Assembly (NCBI GenBank): GCA_019400425.1
Contig: JAFREE010000033.1
Span: 124,001 to 188,000, forward strand
Direction: 5' to 3'
Source: Hymenochaete sp. R1
Lineage: Eukaryota; Basidiomycota; Agaricomycetes; Hymenochaetales; Hymenochaetaceae
Length of the DNA stretch: 64,000 nucleotides
Of this stretch, positions 48,983 through 59,084 are shown piece by piece. Position numbers and translations under genes: made by a program. Numbering within the stretch: position 1 is the stretch's first letter; the number at the start of each line of letters is the position of its first letter. The notes beneath the pieces are model-generated. The model saw nothing but the letters and a program-made list of their open reading frames with translations. It searched no databases and was not told where the DNA came from.

Positions 48983-49425
48983 CTTGTGACACTCTGTGAC
49001 GAAGCTATGCACGTGATTTATTTCCTTTTCTCGTTAGACTATGACCATACAAGGACAACCTGGACCTACAAAGAATGAGCACGACGCGTCAAAGTAGGTC
49101 AGGTCGCGCGCACTTCGCGCGGATTGCTCGTATCTTCCCCGCTCGAGCACAGGATCACCCCCAAATCACCCACTTTTGCCCAAAATTTTTACTCCAGTTC
49201 TCGAACTTTTAGGAAGAAATAGGAAGAAACAGACCATGTTCATTTTGTTTTTGATATTTCTCCCTCAATATTTCGAATTTCAAAAAAATAATTGCATACT
49301 TTTCTTCAGAATTAAAAGCTCTTTAAAAGTATGGGAATAGATTTTTGAAATAATTAGAATTGAGCGAGAAATACGAGATACAAGTTGTGTAACACCCCTC
49401 TGAAATTGCCTTATAAGGAAATCAC

Positions 49426-49458
49426 AGGGGGTCTGCACACTTGTTGTGTCTTGCACCT
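49426..49458 (-). repeat. Right terminal inverted repeat of MITE
   Basis: 33 bp, perfect match to the reverse complement of 48950-48982. Confidence 0.93.
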
Positions 49459-49460
49459 TA

Positions 49461-50184
49461 TCAGCAAAACACCTCAGAATTGACGAAGAGTCAATGCGGG
49501 CTTACCGAATAAACATGTTTAGTAAACGTGTGAGCGTCGGACCGCTGTAAGTGTCAGCTTCTTTCTTTCTTTCAGGCCACTTCAAAGCATGAAAAGGACC
49601 GAGCAACACTGAGTTGCTTACACAAGGAACTACCCCCTTTCAAGCCAAAAGCCACACTATCACACGTGGCCTGTCTAGCAGAGATGGACTAAAGTCTATT
49701 TGCCACCTTTCAAAAGACCCACGGAAATTTGCTGCAGACGAGGGTGACGAGTCGGGCCGGGTTTGGCGAAATACAACGTATCCGTAAGGTTTTGTGGGCT
49801 GGCAAATGCTAAGGTGCGAAACTCTGAAGTCGCTCTGCTTGTTCTTCTGTCGTTTGCATTTTGGGGGTCTAGAACACGAGGACCACACCCACCTCTTGAC
49901 ATGGCTAAGCGAATCGTTTTTCTCCTTTGTGGCTCTGAATGTCCAACGTGTTAGGATGCTTGCCTAAGACTTAAAAAACTCGGCCTTCGACTGACTCGAA
50001 CCTGTCAGCTCGATATCTCCTCTCCTCTACACACGGGAGCATCTTTTTCAGACAAATTTTGAGCGAAATTCGACTTTGCCCTTCTTTCTTCATAACAAAC
50101 TTTCCAAGGTCTCAGTACGTTACATCATCCTTCTTTCTAATGAACGATCAGTATGTTCTAATAAGTTGACCTATTACTTTAGCC
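49461..50184. other. Intergenic right of the MITE
   Basis: No supported gene. The promoter of the gene at 50185 is presumably in the last 200 bp. A GTTCGAGTC string near 49995 (minus) is not part of a tRNA. Confidence 0.4.
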
Positions 50185-50700
50185 ATGTTTCTCAGAGACC
50201 ATCTTTATGCTATTGCCCTGTACAATGAGCACACTTCAACCACGCACTGGACTCTGTTTGTCCCAAGCTGTGATTCGACTACTCTCGCAACCCGAGGCAC
50301 GCTTTTCCAATGTACTCAAGATCCCAGGACGAGACTGTGGAAATATAGCACCCTGAACAACTTCAATCCAGGCGACAAGCCTCGTGCTCTTCCTGTCGTC
50401 GTTGCGCAACTCGCAAAAATATCCTTTCTACCCACACCAGCTGCGATCGTGGAAGCCGTACACACGTACGCATCGACTGCAAAGATCCCCGCTCAGGCAA
50501 TGACAAGCAACGGCGACACACCTGGCACTATATGGTTCTTCAGCGTCATTGCCGCTCTGGAAGCCGGTTGCATTGTCGCATGCAGCAGCGTCCCTCAATT
50601 TCAGAACGAGTTGACCGCCGAGTTGATAAGGGCTATGCCAGCGTTCCAACAAAAACTTTCCCCCAGCTTCATTATCACGAAGCGCTGCAAGACCTCTTAG
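50185..50700 (+). CDS. Unknown tryptophan-rich family protein, member 2
   Basis: A single-exon frame of 171 residues starting MFLRDHLYAIALYNEHTST at 50185. Landmarks are HWTLFVPSCDS, GTLFQCTQ, RLWKYSTL, LAKISFLPTPAAIVEAVHTYA and GTIWFFSVIAALEAGCIVAC. They line up in order with those of the gene at 47596-48339 (SWSYAFFLP, WHVSN, RWTFES, LSNISNL..EVASEIHQIL, RVWVFDAVAELDDMAFLSC), so I infer one family. No catalytic motif or signal peptide is evident. Function unknown. The frame is intact and ends ITKRCKTS. Confidence 0.62.
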   Translation: MFLRDHLYAIALYNEHTSTTHWTLFVPSCDSTTLATRGTLFQCTQDPRTRLWKYSTLNNFNPGDKPRALPVVVAQLAKISFLPTPAAIVEAVHTYASTAKIPAQAMTSNGDTPGTIWFFSVIAALEAGCIVACSSVPQFQNELTAELIRAMPAFQQKLSPSFIITKRCKTS

Positions 50701-51239
50701 GTACAAAAATACCCAACTCTTGTATGAAGGGGAAAATCGTTCGCGGAAATTATTTATGTTTCTCAACAAAAGTATTTCGTGGGTCTTATCAGGAAAAGAA
50801 CGGCTGTATTGCTGTATTTATATTGCTAATCATTGGTGCTGTTTATTTCTGTTGCACTTTTCAATGTAGTGGTTCGAATTGAATCAATCTTTAAAAAATT
50901 CGTCACTAGAGCGCTAGTATAGTAAGATTCTGACCAGGCTAGATTGACGTTTATCAGTCTACTACTAACTATCGGTCGTTTCGTGTGCGAGGCGCACGGC
51001 TGTATCCCTTATAACACACATCACACTGCGGTAGAGTTGGTCACGTATGGTGAAAGTTATGTCGATACTTATAGAGCTGGTCTTACGTAATCTCATCTTT
51101 TTGCAACCACATTTTATTATCAAACCTATCGCACTTGCGTGCTTTGGACATATTCAACAGAAAATTCCTTAATGCATGTGCAGAGCAAAAGCGATGACAG
51201 AATGCATCGGATACCAGGCATGCTCCGCTTCTGAGTGAT
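50701..51239. other. Intergenic, nothing recognised
   Basis: A/T-rich flank between the family-2 gene and lectin A. No repeat or gene is seen. Confidence 0.5.
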
Positions 51240-51853
51240 CTACTGGTTGTAGGCCTCGAGACGCCACTGCTGCTCTTTGGACGTTGCTGAGTATGTCTGG
51301 AGTTCGACCTTTGGATGTAAGTGTCATCAGAATGTGGTCGCCCATTTACGAGAAGGTGATGACAGAGCACTTACTGCAGTTCCTTCGACGACGCTTCCCT
51401 TGCGAAGGTCTTGGACGAGAGAAGTGTCCGGCCAGTACGCGCTAGAAAACAAGAAAATGATGAGCAAACGTGAAAAGAGGAGAAGTCGGAGAGCATTTAC
51501 TTCACAACGCTGGGGTCGGCAGTGACTCTGACATCCCAGGATACTGGATAGTCGTTTGACGTGATAGGTCCATCTTTGGCGAGAGACTTCTCGATCGTCA
51601 AGTAAGAATCTGTCTTCCGGTTCTGGATACTCCAACCCTTTCCCAATTGCTTGAACTTCCACTTTTCAACGAAGTTTTAGAAGGATGGTATTGAGATTGG
51701 TATTAGCAAATGCTATCGATGAAAGCAAACTCGACTTACCTGTTGGTCAGTTGAGCCTGTGTAGTTCTTGCCAGTGATGCCTGACTTATCGTCAGTGATA
51801 ACTGTGTTGCTGAGGACGTTACGAATGTAGTAGATTCCTTCGGCGATGGACAT
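51240..51853 (-). CDS. Ricin-B-type beta-trefoil lectin A
   Basis: The start MSIAEGIYYIRNVLSNTVI at 51853 opens a four-exon gene. The introns keep phase, and the last exon ends QQWRLEAYNQ with a stop at 51240-51242. The protein is about 140 residues, a single beta-trefoil with repeat landmarks QQWKFKQLGKGW, GPITSNDYPVSW, YWPDTSLVQDL and EQQWRLEAY. Members of this fungal family are cytoplasmic carbohydrate-binding proteins, often tied to defence against grazers. The sugar is unknown. It is close to lectin C (about 80% similar by eye in shared exons) but lies in opposite orientation about 5 kb away. The frame is intact. Confidence 0.83.
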
Positions 51854-54381
51854 GTTGGGTAATTTGAGAAGTGAGTAGACGAGTGAAGAGTGTTTGAGTC
51901 TGATGAATCGTTGAACTGAGAGCTCCTTTTATACCTAAAAGGCTTTGTGAATGAATACATTAATGCATGATATCTGACGCACAATGTCTGATGTCTGCAC
52001 ACTTTACCGAGAAAGCATGATTGCCTAGCATCAACCGGAAATACGAAACGCCTGTGCTGTTTTCCAAGTTGTTCACTGCCTTCCATTCTTCTGAACCTCT
52101 CCCCACCACACAACTGATCAAGCTATGACTTGGAAACAAGAAATCATTGCCTTCCCCAGGGTCTGTCGCCCTGCTTCCGTCGACCTTCGTTCCGACTCGA
52201 GTAAGATTTGAAGCCCGCTGACCTTGTAATTTTCTCGACCCTATCTGCGTTCCGTTCTTGGAGGGGTTGAGATGGGGTGAGGCGAAGTGACTCTATTGCG
52301 GAGGCGAATGACTCCTTTCAAATATGGAATGGCGCGATACCGTTTCGCCTCGTTCAGATGAACAACGATATGGTCTGAATTGGGGCTTGGTCGACAGGTG
52401 TCAAATAACTTTCTCGATCGGATCATTTTCTGTTCTCAAAAGTATCCAATGTAAGCGATGGTAGGGCGCATCACTTGGTTGTGCTACTGGATGAAAAATT
52501 ACGGCGAAAGGTCCCTTCCATCGATGACTGACAGAGATTGAAATGGAAAGTCGCTGTCAAGAACGAGGAGTTCCTTCGAGAGATTGCAGTTGGAGAGCAT
52601 GTGACCCTGAGCGCCACGACTCAGAAGTCTGTCTTGCGTTGAAGCTAGTTGGAATTCGGAAGTTGAATAAGTATTTTCGGGCGACGCTCATCATGTATGA
52701 GGCGTAGTTGAGCTGGATGAAAGACGGCGTTCTGTGGTACATGACTTCGCATGGTCACGAGTTCAAGTCGTGCGCACGATAGTAAGTTGCCGTCCCACAA
52801 GTGTTGAAGAAAGCTCTCAATGAGCTTGACATTCATCAACATCGTCACCTAGGCTTCCAGGGCATGTATTCGTTAGGAGTATTGCACTTCCTTCCTACGT
52901 TGCATAAGTTACGAGGCCTTCGGAGTCGCCCTGTATACATCATGCGAAAATAATTAAGCCTGGCGAAGTAATGGCTAATTTGGCACCTACGTTGTGCGTG
53001 GCTAGGTCGCTGTTCACATCTTCATTCGGCGCGCCGGTCACAGTTCACGACCAAGACTCGGAACTTTGACCCTATCGGGCCTGTTCTAGCACTACATTAG
53101 GGGTCAAATCGCTGACTTTCCGGTTACTATCAAGCCCGGACATCGACTATTGTCAGTCTGTGTAATCATCAGAGCTGGCGGTGGACGGGAACGCGAATGG
53201 TAAGAAAACTCCAGCCTGAAAGCCAACGATGACCCGATGACGGAAAGTGTCGTGGTCTCCCACGATTGTTTACGTAAATTGTTGCCCTCCGAAGCCCCGG
53301 CGACTTCCCCCACCCCCTCTTTTCCTCCCTTCCGATGGCTTCAATTCCAATGTAGGCCTTTTGGCTCGAGGCATACTGGGCGCTTCCGACGAAGAAAATC
53401 AGTGGTTCGAGTTGTCGAATTTGGATAAGCATGAGTACATATTTTTGCTTTATCGAGAAAAGTGAGGACTTTACTATAGAAACGTTATAAAAACGACATT
53501 GGTCTTTGGAACTTACGACGTGCGTATAATAATTAGCATCATGGGATGGCCAAGTAGCTAATAAACTCTTACTCTCATGGAAGGGTGTCTAGCGATTGGA
53601 CACAGTTCCTGAAGCAAGCTCGGCCTAGACGAAAACGACAAGTACTAAGAGCTCATGTGCATCAACGCAAAGATCAGTGCCTTACTCGCCGTGCTTCCAG
53701 GACATGGAAATGGGCCCTAATTTCTAACATAGGGTCGACATGTGCACAATCTCTAGATATCATTGTCGGAAAGATCATTCAACCGTGTCTTCCATGACTA
53801 GTACTATCATTTGATGTTGTCTGTTGGAGTTTTAGGGCCGGCTTGTACCGTCTCCACTGGCACAGCAATGGTGCTCGGAATATCCATCCAGGGCCGTCCA
53901 TTGCCACTGAGGGGCAGAGGATATCGATGTCTTCTTTATCTCATCTACTTAACTAGAAACTAGAAGACGTTTTCGTTAGCATGGGGAATCTTTGCAGTAT
54001 GTCCCTTTCCCGTGAATGAGCGATATGGGACAAGGCCTTCACGCGCAAACATTTTACTTTGCTCAAGGTCGACAAAGAAACTTATGTCTGATGCCGAAGA
54101 GCCTGGGCCCGGAGGTAGAGCTCTGGGGGAACGCGTTGGGCTTGTTTTCACTGTGACACGTTATCCAAAAGTATCAGTGACTGAATAAGGATCAGCGTTT
54201 TACTTTACAACCATTCGTAAACTTGAATTCACACCATCTGCCCACCTCATGGTCGACATACCTCAGCAGCAAGGAGGAACACAACATGCGTCAACGAAGG
54301 TTGCGGGCTTGGTTATTCTCAACACAATCTCTCTTCTGCTCAAGTTCCGCACTAGCTCAACATTGCAATCGATAAAGTAGA
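51854..54381. other. 2.5-kb spacer between lectins A and B, no firm gene
   Basis: Open frames are short and on both strands. One minus frame (53960-54151) reads ARALPPGPGSSASDISFFVD-like text without a recognised family. The minus frame 52645-52848 looks coding-like but has no neighbours in phase. I read this as decayed accessory DNA. The 5' flank of lectin A (51854-51960) resembles that of lectin C just before the ATG. Confidence 0.3.
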
Positions 54382-55126
54382 ATGTCTCTCGAAGCTGGCG
54401 TCTATGTTATGCGTAACATCAATAGCGATTCAGTCATTGATGTCTCTGGAGCTGACAACAAAGCCCTCATTGGATTTCCACACCACGGCCATGAAAATCA
54501 GCAGGTTGCCAGGGGTTCCTGAATTTTTGGCCCTATGGCTTATCGGTTTGCTTTCAAACAGTGGGAATTTGGACCTTTAGGGGACGGCTGGTATATTCGA
54601 AGCGCACACACTGGAGGATATTTTACGCTCGAGAAAGGCCTGTGCGACGGATCACCGATTACGACAAATACGTATCCTGTAGCTTGGGTTGTCGAGCCGA
54701 CTGATGAACCTAATGTTGTGAGGTATGAAGCTTCCTTTATCATCTTTTCCGTTCTCTTTCTCTTACACGCGGAGTTCTTAGAATATTTTGGCCGAATACT
54801 TCGCTGGTGGTTGACCTTGATAATGGGAATGCGGCTCCTGGCACAATGGTATGCATCCCTTTGCATCTGCTCAGACACTTTGACAACATTTTAGGGCAAA
54901 GATTAATCTTTGGTCTCATATTATGGGCTCAAAGCGCCAACTTTGGCAGCTCGAGCGCGTTCCTAGCAAATATAGAGCAGCAGAAGCACGGGCTGCAGAA
55001 CCTAGAGACGAACAGGGAGGCATCTCAACAACTACCGTCACCACAACGGGGGACAAGGTAACGACGGTGATGACAACAATAACTGTAAACACGTCGATAA
55101 CGACTGAAAGGCGGCATACCGAGTAG
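54382..55126 (+). CDS. Ricin-B-type beta-trefoil lectin B with Thr-rich tail
   Basis: Exons 54382-54504, 54562-54722, 54782-54848 and 54902-55126 keep phase and give 191 residues. The trefoil starts MSLEAGVYVMRNINSDSVID and contains NQQWEFGPLGDGWYIRS, GGYFTLEKG, YPVAWVVEP, WPNTSLVVDLDNGNAAPGTM and QLWQLERV. Exon 2 is exactly 161 nt, as in lectin C, and the intron positions agree, so the genes share ancestry. Two oddities stand out. The first donor is GTTGCC, a weak splice site. After the trefoil a 50-residue tail follows, first Ala/Arg/Glu-rich, then a run of Thr (STTTVTTTGDKVTTVMTTI). The function of the tail is unknown. Binding sugar unknown. Confidence 0.8.
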
Positions 55127-55396
55127 AATTGGGTATGGAGGTCTACAGGAACTAGTTGCGGAGGCATAAAGAATCTGAGCAATAGACATCATTTGTAACA
55201 CCTACCGAAAAGATTCGTCTTTGTCGGTTGGAACCGCTCACTGTGGCACTTCATTACTCAATTCCTCTCGGTACATTTATAACGGATCATGACACAATTG
55301 CTGTAAGCATGAGTGAAGCATGGGCGGGTCCGAACACCAGCAGCTGAATAGAGTTCCTGCCGATACGATCCGACTAAGTTCATTGAGGGCTAAAGC

Positions 55397-56030
55397 TTAT
55401 TCAACTGCGGTAAAAAACCGATCAAAGAAATCAATATCTTGGTCAAATCGTTCAATATCGCTTCGGAGCACCGAGTAAGCTCTTGCTCTCCAGTTTCCAG
55501 ATCTCCTTAACTGAATTTCCTCATTAAGAAAAAGGTGTATCAATGAATTGAACTTTCCAGAGGTAAACTTTGTTGTTGGTAATGTTGCATTCCTAATGCC
55601 CCCTTTCTTCGCTAATAAAAGTATGTCCAAGAAGTCTGGCATAAAAACATTTGATATAAAGGCCGGGATTTCACAATTTGCGAAGTCTTTCCAGCCAAGG
55701 GCCTTATGTTGGCGCAACAAGCGGGATCCATCGTCTATCAGTGTACGTGTATCATTATCAGGTACACCGTGACGCGATGCCATCCAACTTACGATTGGAA
55801 GAGGATAGTTGCATTGCCTCCACTTCTTCTAGACTATATTCGGGATCGAGCAGACAACATGGAAGTTCAACGTCGGACATGAAGCAGGGAAGTATCCATA
55901 AGGGAATGCAAGTTACGGCGCCGGACGAGCAGGGACTAAAAGTATTGATTAATACTGCTGCTCGTCTCACATGACCTAACCATACCTCTAACTCTTGACA
56001 ACTTGGATGCCATCCCGGTACACAACTAAG
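55397..56030 (-). CDS. Orphan hypothetical protein, 3' part clear, 5' end uncertain
   Basis: A downstream exon about 55740-55397 reads HKALGWKDFANCEIPAFISN and continues to FDQDIDFFDRFFTAVE, ending at 55397. It is joined by a probable 58-bp intron (GTAAGT...GATAG) to an upstream frame containing LPCCLLDPEYSLEEVEAMQLS. The 5' end is unresolved: the frame is open to about 56030 but no start codon fits. No family is recognised. It may be a fragment of a once longer gene. The overlapping remnant at 55988-56260 reads in another frame. Confidence 0.35.
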
Positions 56031-56260
56031 GTGTAGACCCTTCGTAGTTCCTTACAGGCTTCCAAAATGTGGCGTCTAATTTTCGATGCAGATACATTCG
56101 TGTTGAGGCTGTTTCGTGGAACCTTACTACGCAATGCTGCCAGTGTGACCTTCTATCAGGTGTCTGACAGCCATTCTTTGTGCCAACGGAAGTTACCTAG
56201 ACCCTTGATATCGGCGATAGTCGTAAGCACTTATGATTCGCTTTGCGCTCTATCGTCCAT
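55988..56260 (-). pseudogene. Decayed reading frame with three internal stops
   Basis: A 91-codon frame starts MDDRAQSES. It is interrupted by TAA and then by TGA-TAG in tandem, yet stays protein-like between them: TIADIKGLGNFRWHKEWL, KVTLAALRSKVPRN and HILEACKELRRVYTLVVYRD. It ends at a TAG at 55988-55990. An intron joining around the tandem stops is possible (TGATAG could be an acceptor), which is why confidence is low. No family is recognised. Confidence 0.3.
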
Positions 56261-56940
56261 TTTTACTATTGTCTTTCTGAAGGGCGAGTGCGATGTTTTG
56301 CTCTCGAGCGGCTGAAGCTGTTACTTTTTAGTTTCAGCATTGACTGTGCCCAAACATAGCATACGATCATCTCAAGTGATCTCTATGAGACTTACCCATA
56401 AGGCTCCAAATGTGATCAAGAAGGCGAATTATGCAGCTCCATATTTCATCGTCTATAAACTCTTGTGGTAATGGGTTTGAGCCGTCGTCACGCTCCAAGC
56501 CTGCAACACGCTCCCAAAATCGGAACTGGATGCAGGCTCGTGAAAAGCCGTGCGCTCGGTAAGATTCAAAGCTTTCTCAAGGCGGAACAAGTGGTAGCCA
56601 AAGCAATTCACTAGACCCTAGCAAACGCAGAAGTGCCTTGCTTCCATGTCACGGAGTGGTCGAACATCTGGCGGGAATACCACAGGGAAATGGAAGAAGA
56701 CAGCAAAACCTGGGGTGGTACAGGCGTTTCGCAATTCCGGTCAAAATGTGCATCATGTCTTTTTGTGGAACTTCAGGGTGACGAGCTACCAGTAACGAAA
56801 TTTGGGGTACGCACATACAAAACTTTCCTGTGAGTATCACTCATCTTGGTCTTTGGGTATAAAAGGTAGCCATTATTGTCGAGATTGATACAAAATCAAC
56901 CAATCTTCACTCACTTATCCACCGTTCAAAGCTATCCAAT
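56261..56940. other. Spacer and lectin C promoter
   Basis: A small plus frame at 56633-56833 has no recognised family. Bases 56880-56940 upstream of lectin C resemble the flank of lectin A (TCTTCACTC..., then CCAA(C/T)ATGTCC at the start). Confidence 0.35.
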
Positions 56941-57537
56941 ATGTCCATCGAAGAAGGCGTTTACTATATTCGCAACGTCCTCAGCAACACTGTTATCACC
57001 GACGACAAGTCAGGCGTCACAGGCAAGAACTACGCAGGCGATGCCAACCAGCGGGTAGGTCACAGTGTCTTCCCTCTATCGCATCGATTGACTTACTCTC
57101 TGCGAACTTCCGGTGCAGTGGGAGTTCAAGAAGCTGGGCAAGGGCTGGCAGATTCAGAATCAGCAGACCGATGGATACTTGACGATTACGACGTCTCTTG
57201 ATAAGGATGGTCCCATTACGTCGAACGATTATCCAGTCGCTTGGGCTGTTAGAGTCACTGCCGTCTCCAACGTCGTAAAGTAAGTGCTCTTTGCCAGTTT
57301 TTTTTTGAATATTGCTCACTTGTTTCTTGGATATTAAGCGCATTCTGGCCAAATACTACTCTCGTCCAAGACCTTCGCAAAGGAAGTGTCGTCGAAGGAA
57401 CGGCTGTACGTGCTTCATCATCGCCTAGATCCATATGAAAACATCCTGATAGCTTTACTCCCCTGAAGGTCGAGCTCCAGACGTATTCAGCGTCATCTAA
57501 GGAGCAGGAATGGCGTCTCGAGTTGTACAACCAGTAA
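56941..57537 (+). CDS. Ricin-B-type beta-trefoil lectin C
   Basis: The start MSIEEGVYYIRNVLSNTVIT at 56941. Exon 1 ends at 57054 and exon 2 is 57119-57279 (161 nt). Exon 3 is 67 nt like that of lectin B, and the last exon ends QEWRLELYNQ with a stop at 57535-57537. Landmarks are QRWEFKKLGKGWQIQNQ, GPITSNDYPVAWAV, FWPNTTLVQDLRKGSVVEGTA and QTYSASSKEQEW. It is a single trefoil of about 140 residues, with no tail or signal peptide. Lectin A is the closest relative in the window. Likely role: cytoplasmic carbohydrate binding, possibly in defence. Intact. Confidence 0.85.
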
Positions 57538-57936
57538 ATAAACTTCAGAAGCGGATCATGGTCACGAAGGGGATGATGTGACTTATATTTCGCACAAGTT
57601 TGAAGTAGATGATTGTTTAAATGTCTGTAAGCACGCAAGTGCAATTGGTTTGGTAATAAAATGTGGTCGAGAAAATTTCCTGGTGTGCTGGAGTGCCATA
57701 TGTAGCAATCAGAAAGACAGATTCATAAGTACTGCAGACAATAGACTATCACTCACTCTAGACACCTTGTTTTCGAGAATGACGCGACTGGTATCAGTGT
57801 TAGCCCCTTCGATCATAGTTTAGAACACCGTACGAGCTCTGACCTTTGTGCCCAAAGAAGTCGCCCGTCTAAGATTACTTCGCTCTTCTGATACTCTTCA
57901 TTTAAGTACATTCGTTGCCCTTCCGCATTAGTTTCA
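57538..57936. other. Convergent 3' flanks
   Basis: Between lectin C and the MDP1-type gene. No feature is recognised. Confidence 0.5.
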
Positions 57937-58843
57937 CTAATCAGACTCTTTCTCTGGTACAGGATGTCTTTTCCTCCATTCTGCTAACCCCTTCTCTAGC
58001 AAAGACTCGCTCATGCCATCACCTTCTATGACTTTGATGAAAGTCACGCCCAGCTTTTCGACTTCTTTGTTGCGCCTCTCATCGTCAAAGAAAAGCTAAA
58101 GTAAAGAATTGAGCGCAGTGGCTATCAAAGAGCAAAATGACTTGCCATTTGTGAATAAGGAATCCCGGTCTTCTTGTGCATTTCTTGAAAATGTTTAATT
58201 TTTGAACCTGATGGGCGTAGATGAAGTCAATTAACGACATCCTAAAGATGATCGAGTATACCGGGATAGATCTCCATTTCATCGAGGAAATGAATGGCAC
58301 GCTTTGGAGTTTCTTCGGGTTCGGCTCTCGAAGGTGGTATCATTAAGAGGTTGAGTGCTTCTCTAGCGCTACGTATGTGTTACCGGACGAGCCTTATATT
58401 GATGATAGATTAATTTACAGTTTTGGCGCACTAGTCCGCGAACACGCCGCGATTTTGACTTCAGCGAAGCGAAGTCTATGCAGGATTTGAGGCACCTCTT
58501 GGTAAAATTCTATGGATTGCGAGTATCTTTCGGAAGTGAGATATATATATCAAAGTATGAGCCAACCTAGCGTACCTATCAACGGTTTTGTTGCATATTA
58601 TGTTGCTATCTTTGTCTTTCAATTGTTTAAGTGGGGCTTATGATATCATCAAAGAGTGGATTGATCTCAGCCCGACTGCAGGAAGATAGTAAATGACTAA
58701 CGTGAAACATGTGTGTCTATCCAGAGATCCCATAGCGTATAACTGACTCATAGTCATGTCAGCGCGATGCAGTGTTTAGTGCAATTTGTTCAACTAGCTC
58801 ACTCTAAGTCAAAAGCAACAAGTTGGGGGTAAGCGTTTGCCAT
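57937..58843 (-). CDS. Magnesium-dependent phosphatase-1 (MDP1-type HAD enzyme)
   Basis: Seven exons read in phase from the ATG at 58843 (MANAYPQLVAFDLDYTLW) to the stop at 57937-57939, 192 residues. This is the length of known MDP-1 proteins. The HAD nucleophile motif DxD is D12/D14 in FDLDYTLW. KIAACSRTSAP is motif II. Lys in SKIKHFQ and FFDDERRN supply motifs III and IV. DTHVSPPLKQL is the MDP1 signature loop. The enzyme is a cytosolic Mg-dependent phosphatase; physiological substrates may be glycated or sugar phosphates, not settled. The sixth intron (58096-58145) begins GCAAGT and ends AG, a GC-AG intron needed for phase. It is divergent from MON2, 241 bp between starts. Confidence 0.92.
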
Positions 58844-59084
58844 GACGGTAAGAAGAGCCTGAGTTTGAGAGGAGTCCACTGGCAAGTTCGAGAGTCCGAG
58901 TCATCGACTCATCGACTCAAGCAACTAGCTAGAAACCTGCTTGAACTGCCTGAACGGATTCAGTAAGAAATTGGCACGTGACTTTATGAGGCCTCCGCTC
59001 GGCTATTTGGTTCTGCCACAGCTCAAGTCACGGTTACTCACAGGACACGTCCAGCTCGTCCTGCCAGCTTGCTCGACGTGAACG

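Larger units (their letters stand above)
48950..49458. mobile_element. Non-autonomous TA-flanked MITE, 33-bp perfect terminal inverted repeats
   Basis: The left end at 48950-48982 and the right end at 49426-49458 are perfect reverse complements over 33 bp, beginning AGGTGCAAGACACAAC. Both ends are directly flanked by TA (48948-48949 and 49459-49460), the expected target duplication of Tc1/mariner-like elements. The 443-bp interior is A/T-rich with no open frame, so the element cannot move itself and needs a transposase from elsewhere. The ends have no mismatch, suggesting recent insertion. It lies between two members of the tryptophan-rich family. Confidence 0.87.

Noticed and set aside
49985..50010. 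GGTTCGAGTC on the minus strand, like a tRNA T-loop
   Set aside because: The matching stem would be CTGAC/GTCAG with an eight-base loop. No acceptor, D or anticodon arm can be folded around it.
51083..51280. Extended C-terminus of lectin A in the minus frame
   Set aside because: The extension comes from reading past the last acceptor in the wrong phase. Splicing at TCCAAAG restores the family ending EQQWRLEAYNQ.
52750..52775. CACGAGTTCAAGTCGTG, a T-arm-like hairpin
   Set aside because: The T-stem pairing fails at the conserved G52 position and the remaining tRNA arms are absent.
53960..54151. Small minus frame considered as a peptide pheromone precursor
   Set aside because: It lacks a C-terminal CaaX box and receptor neighbours.
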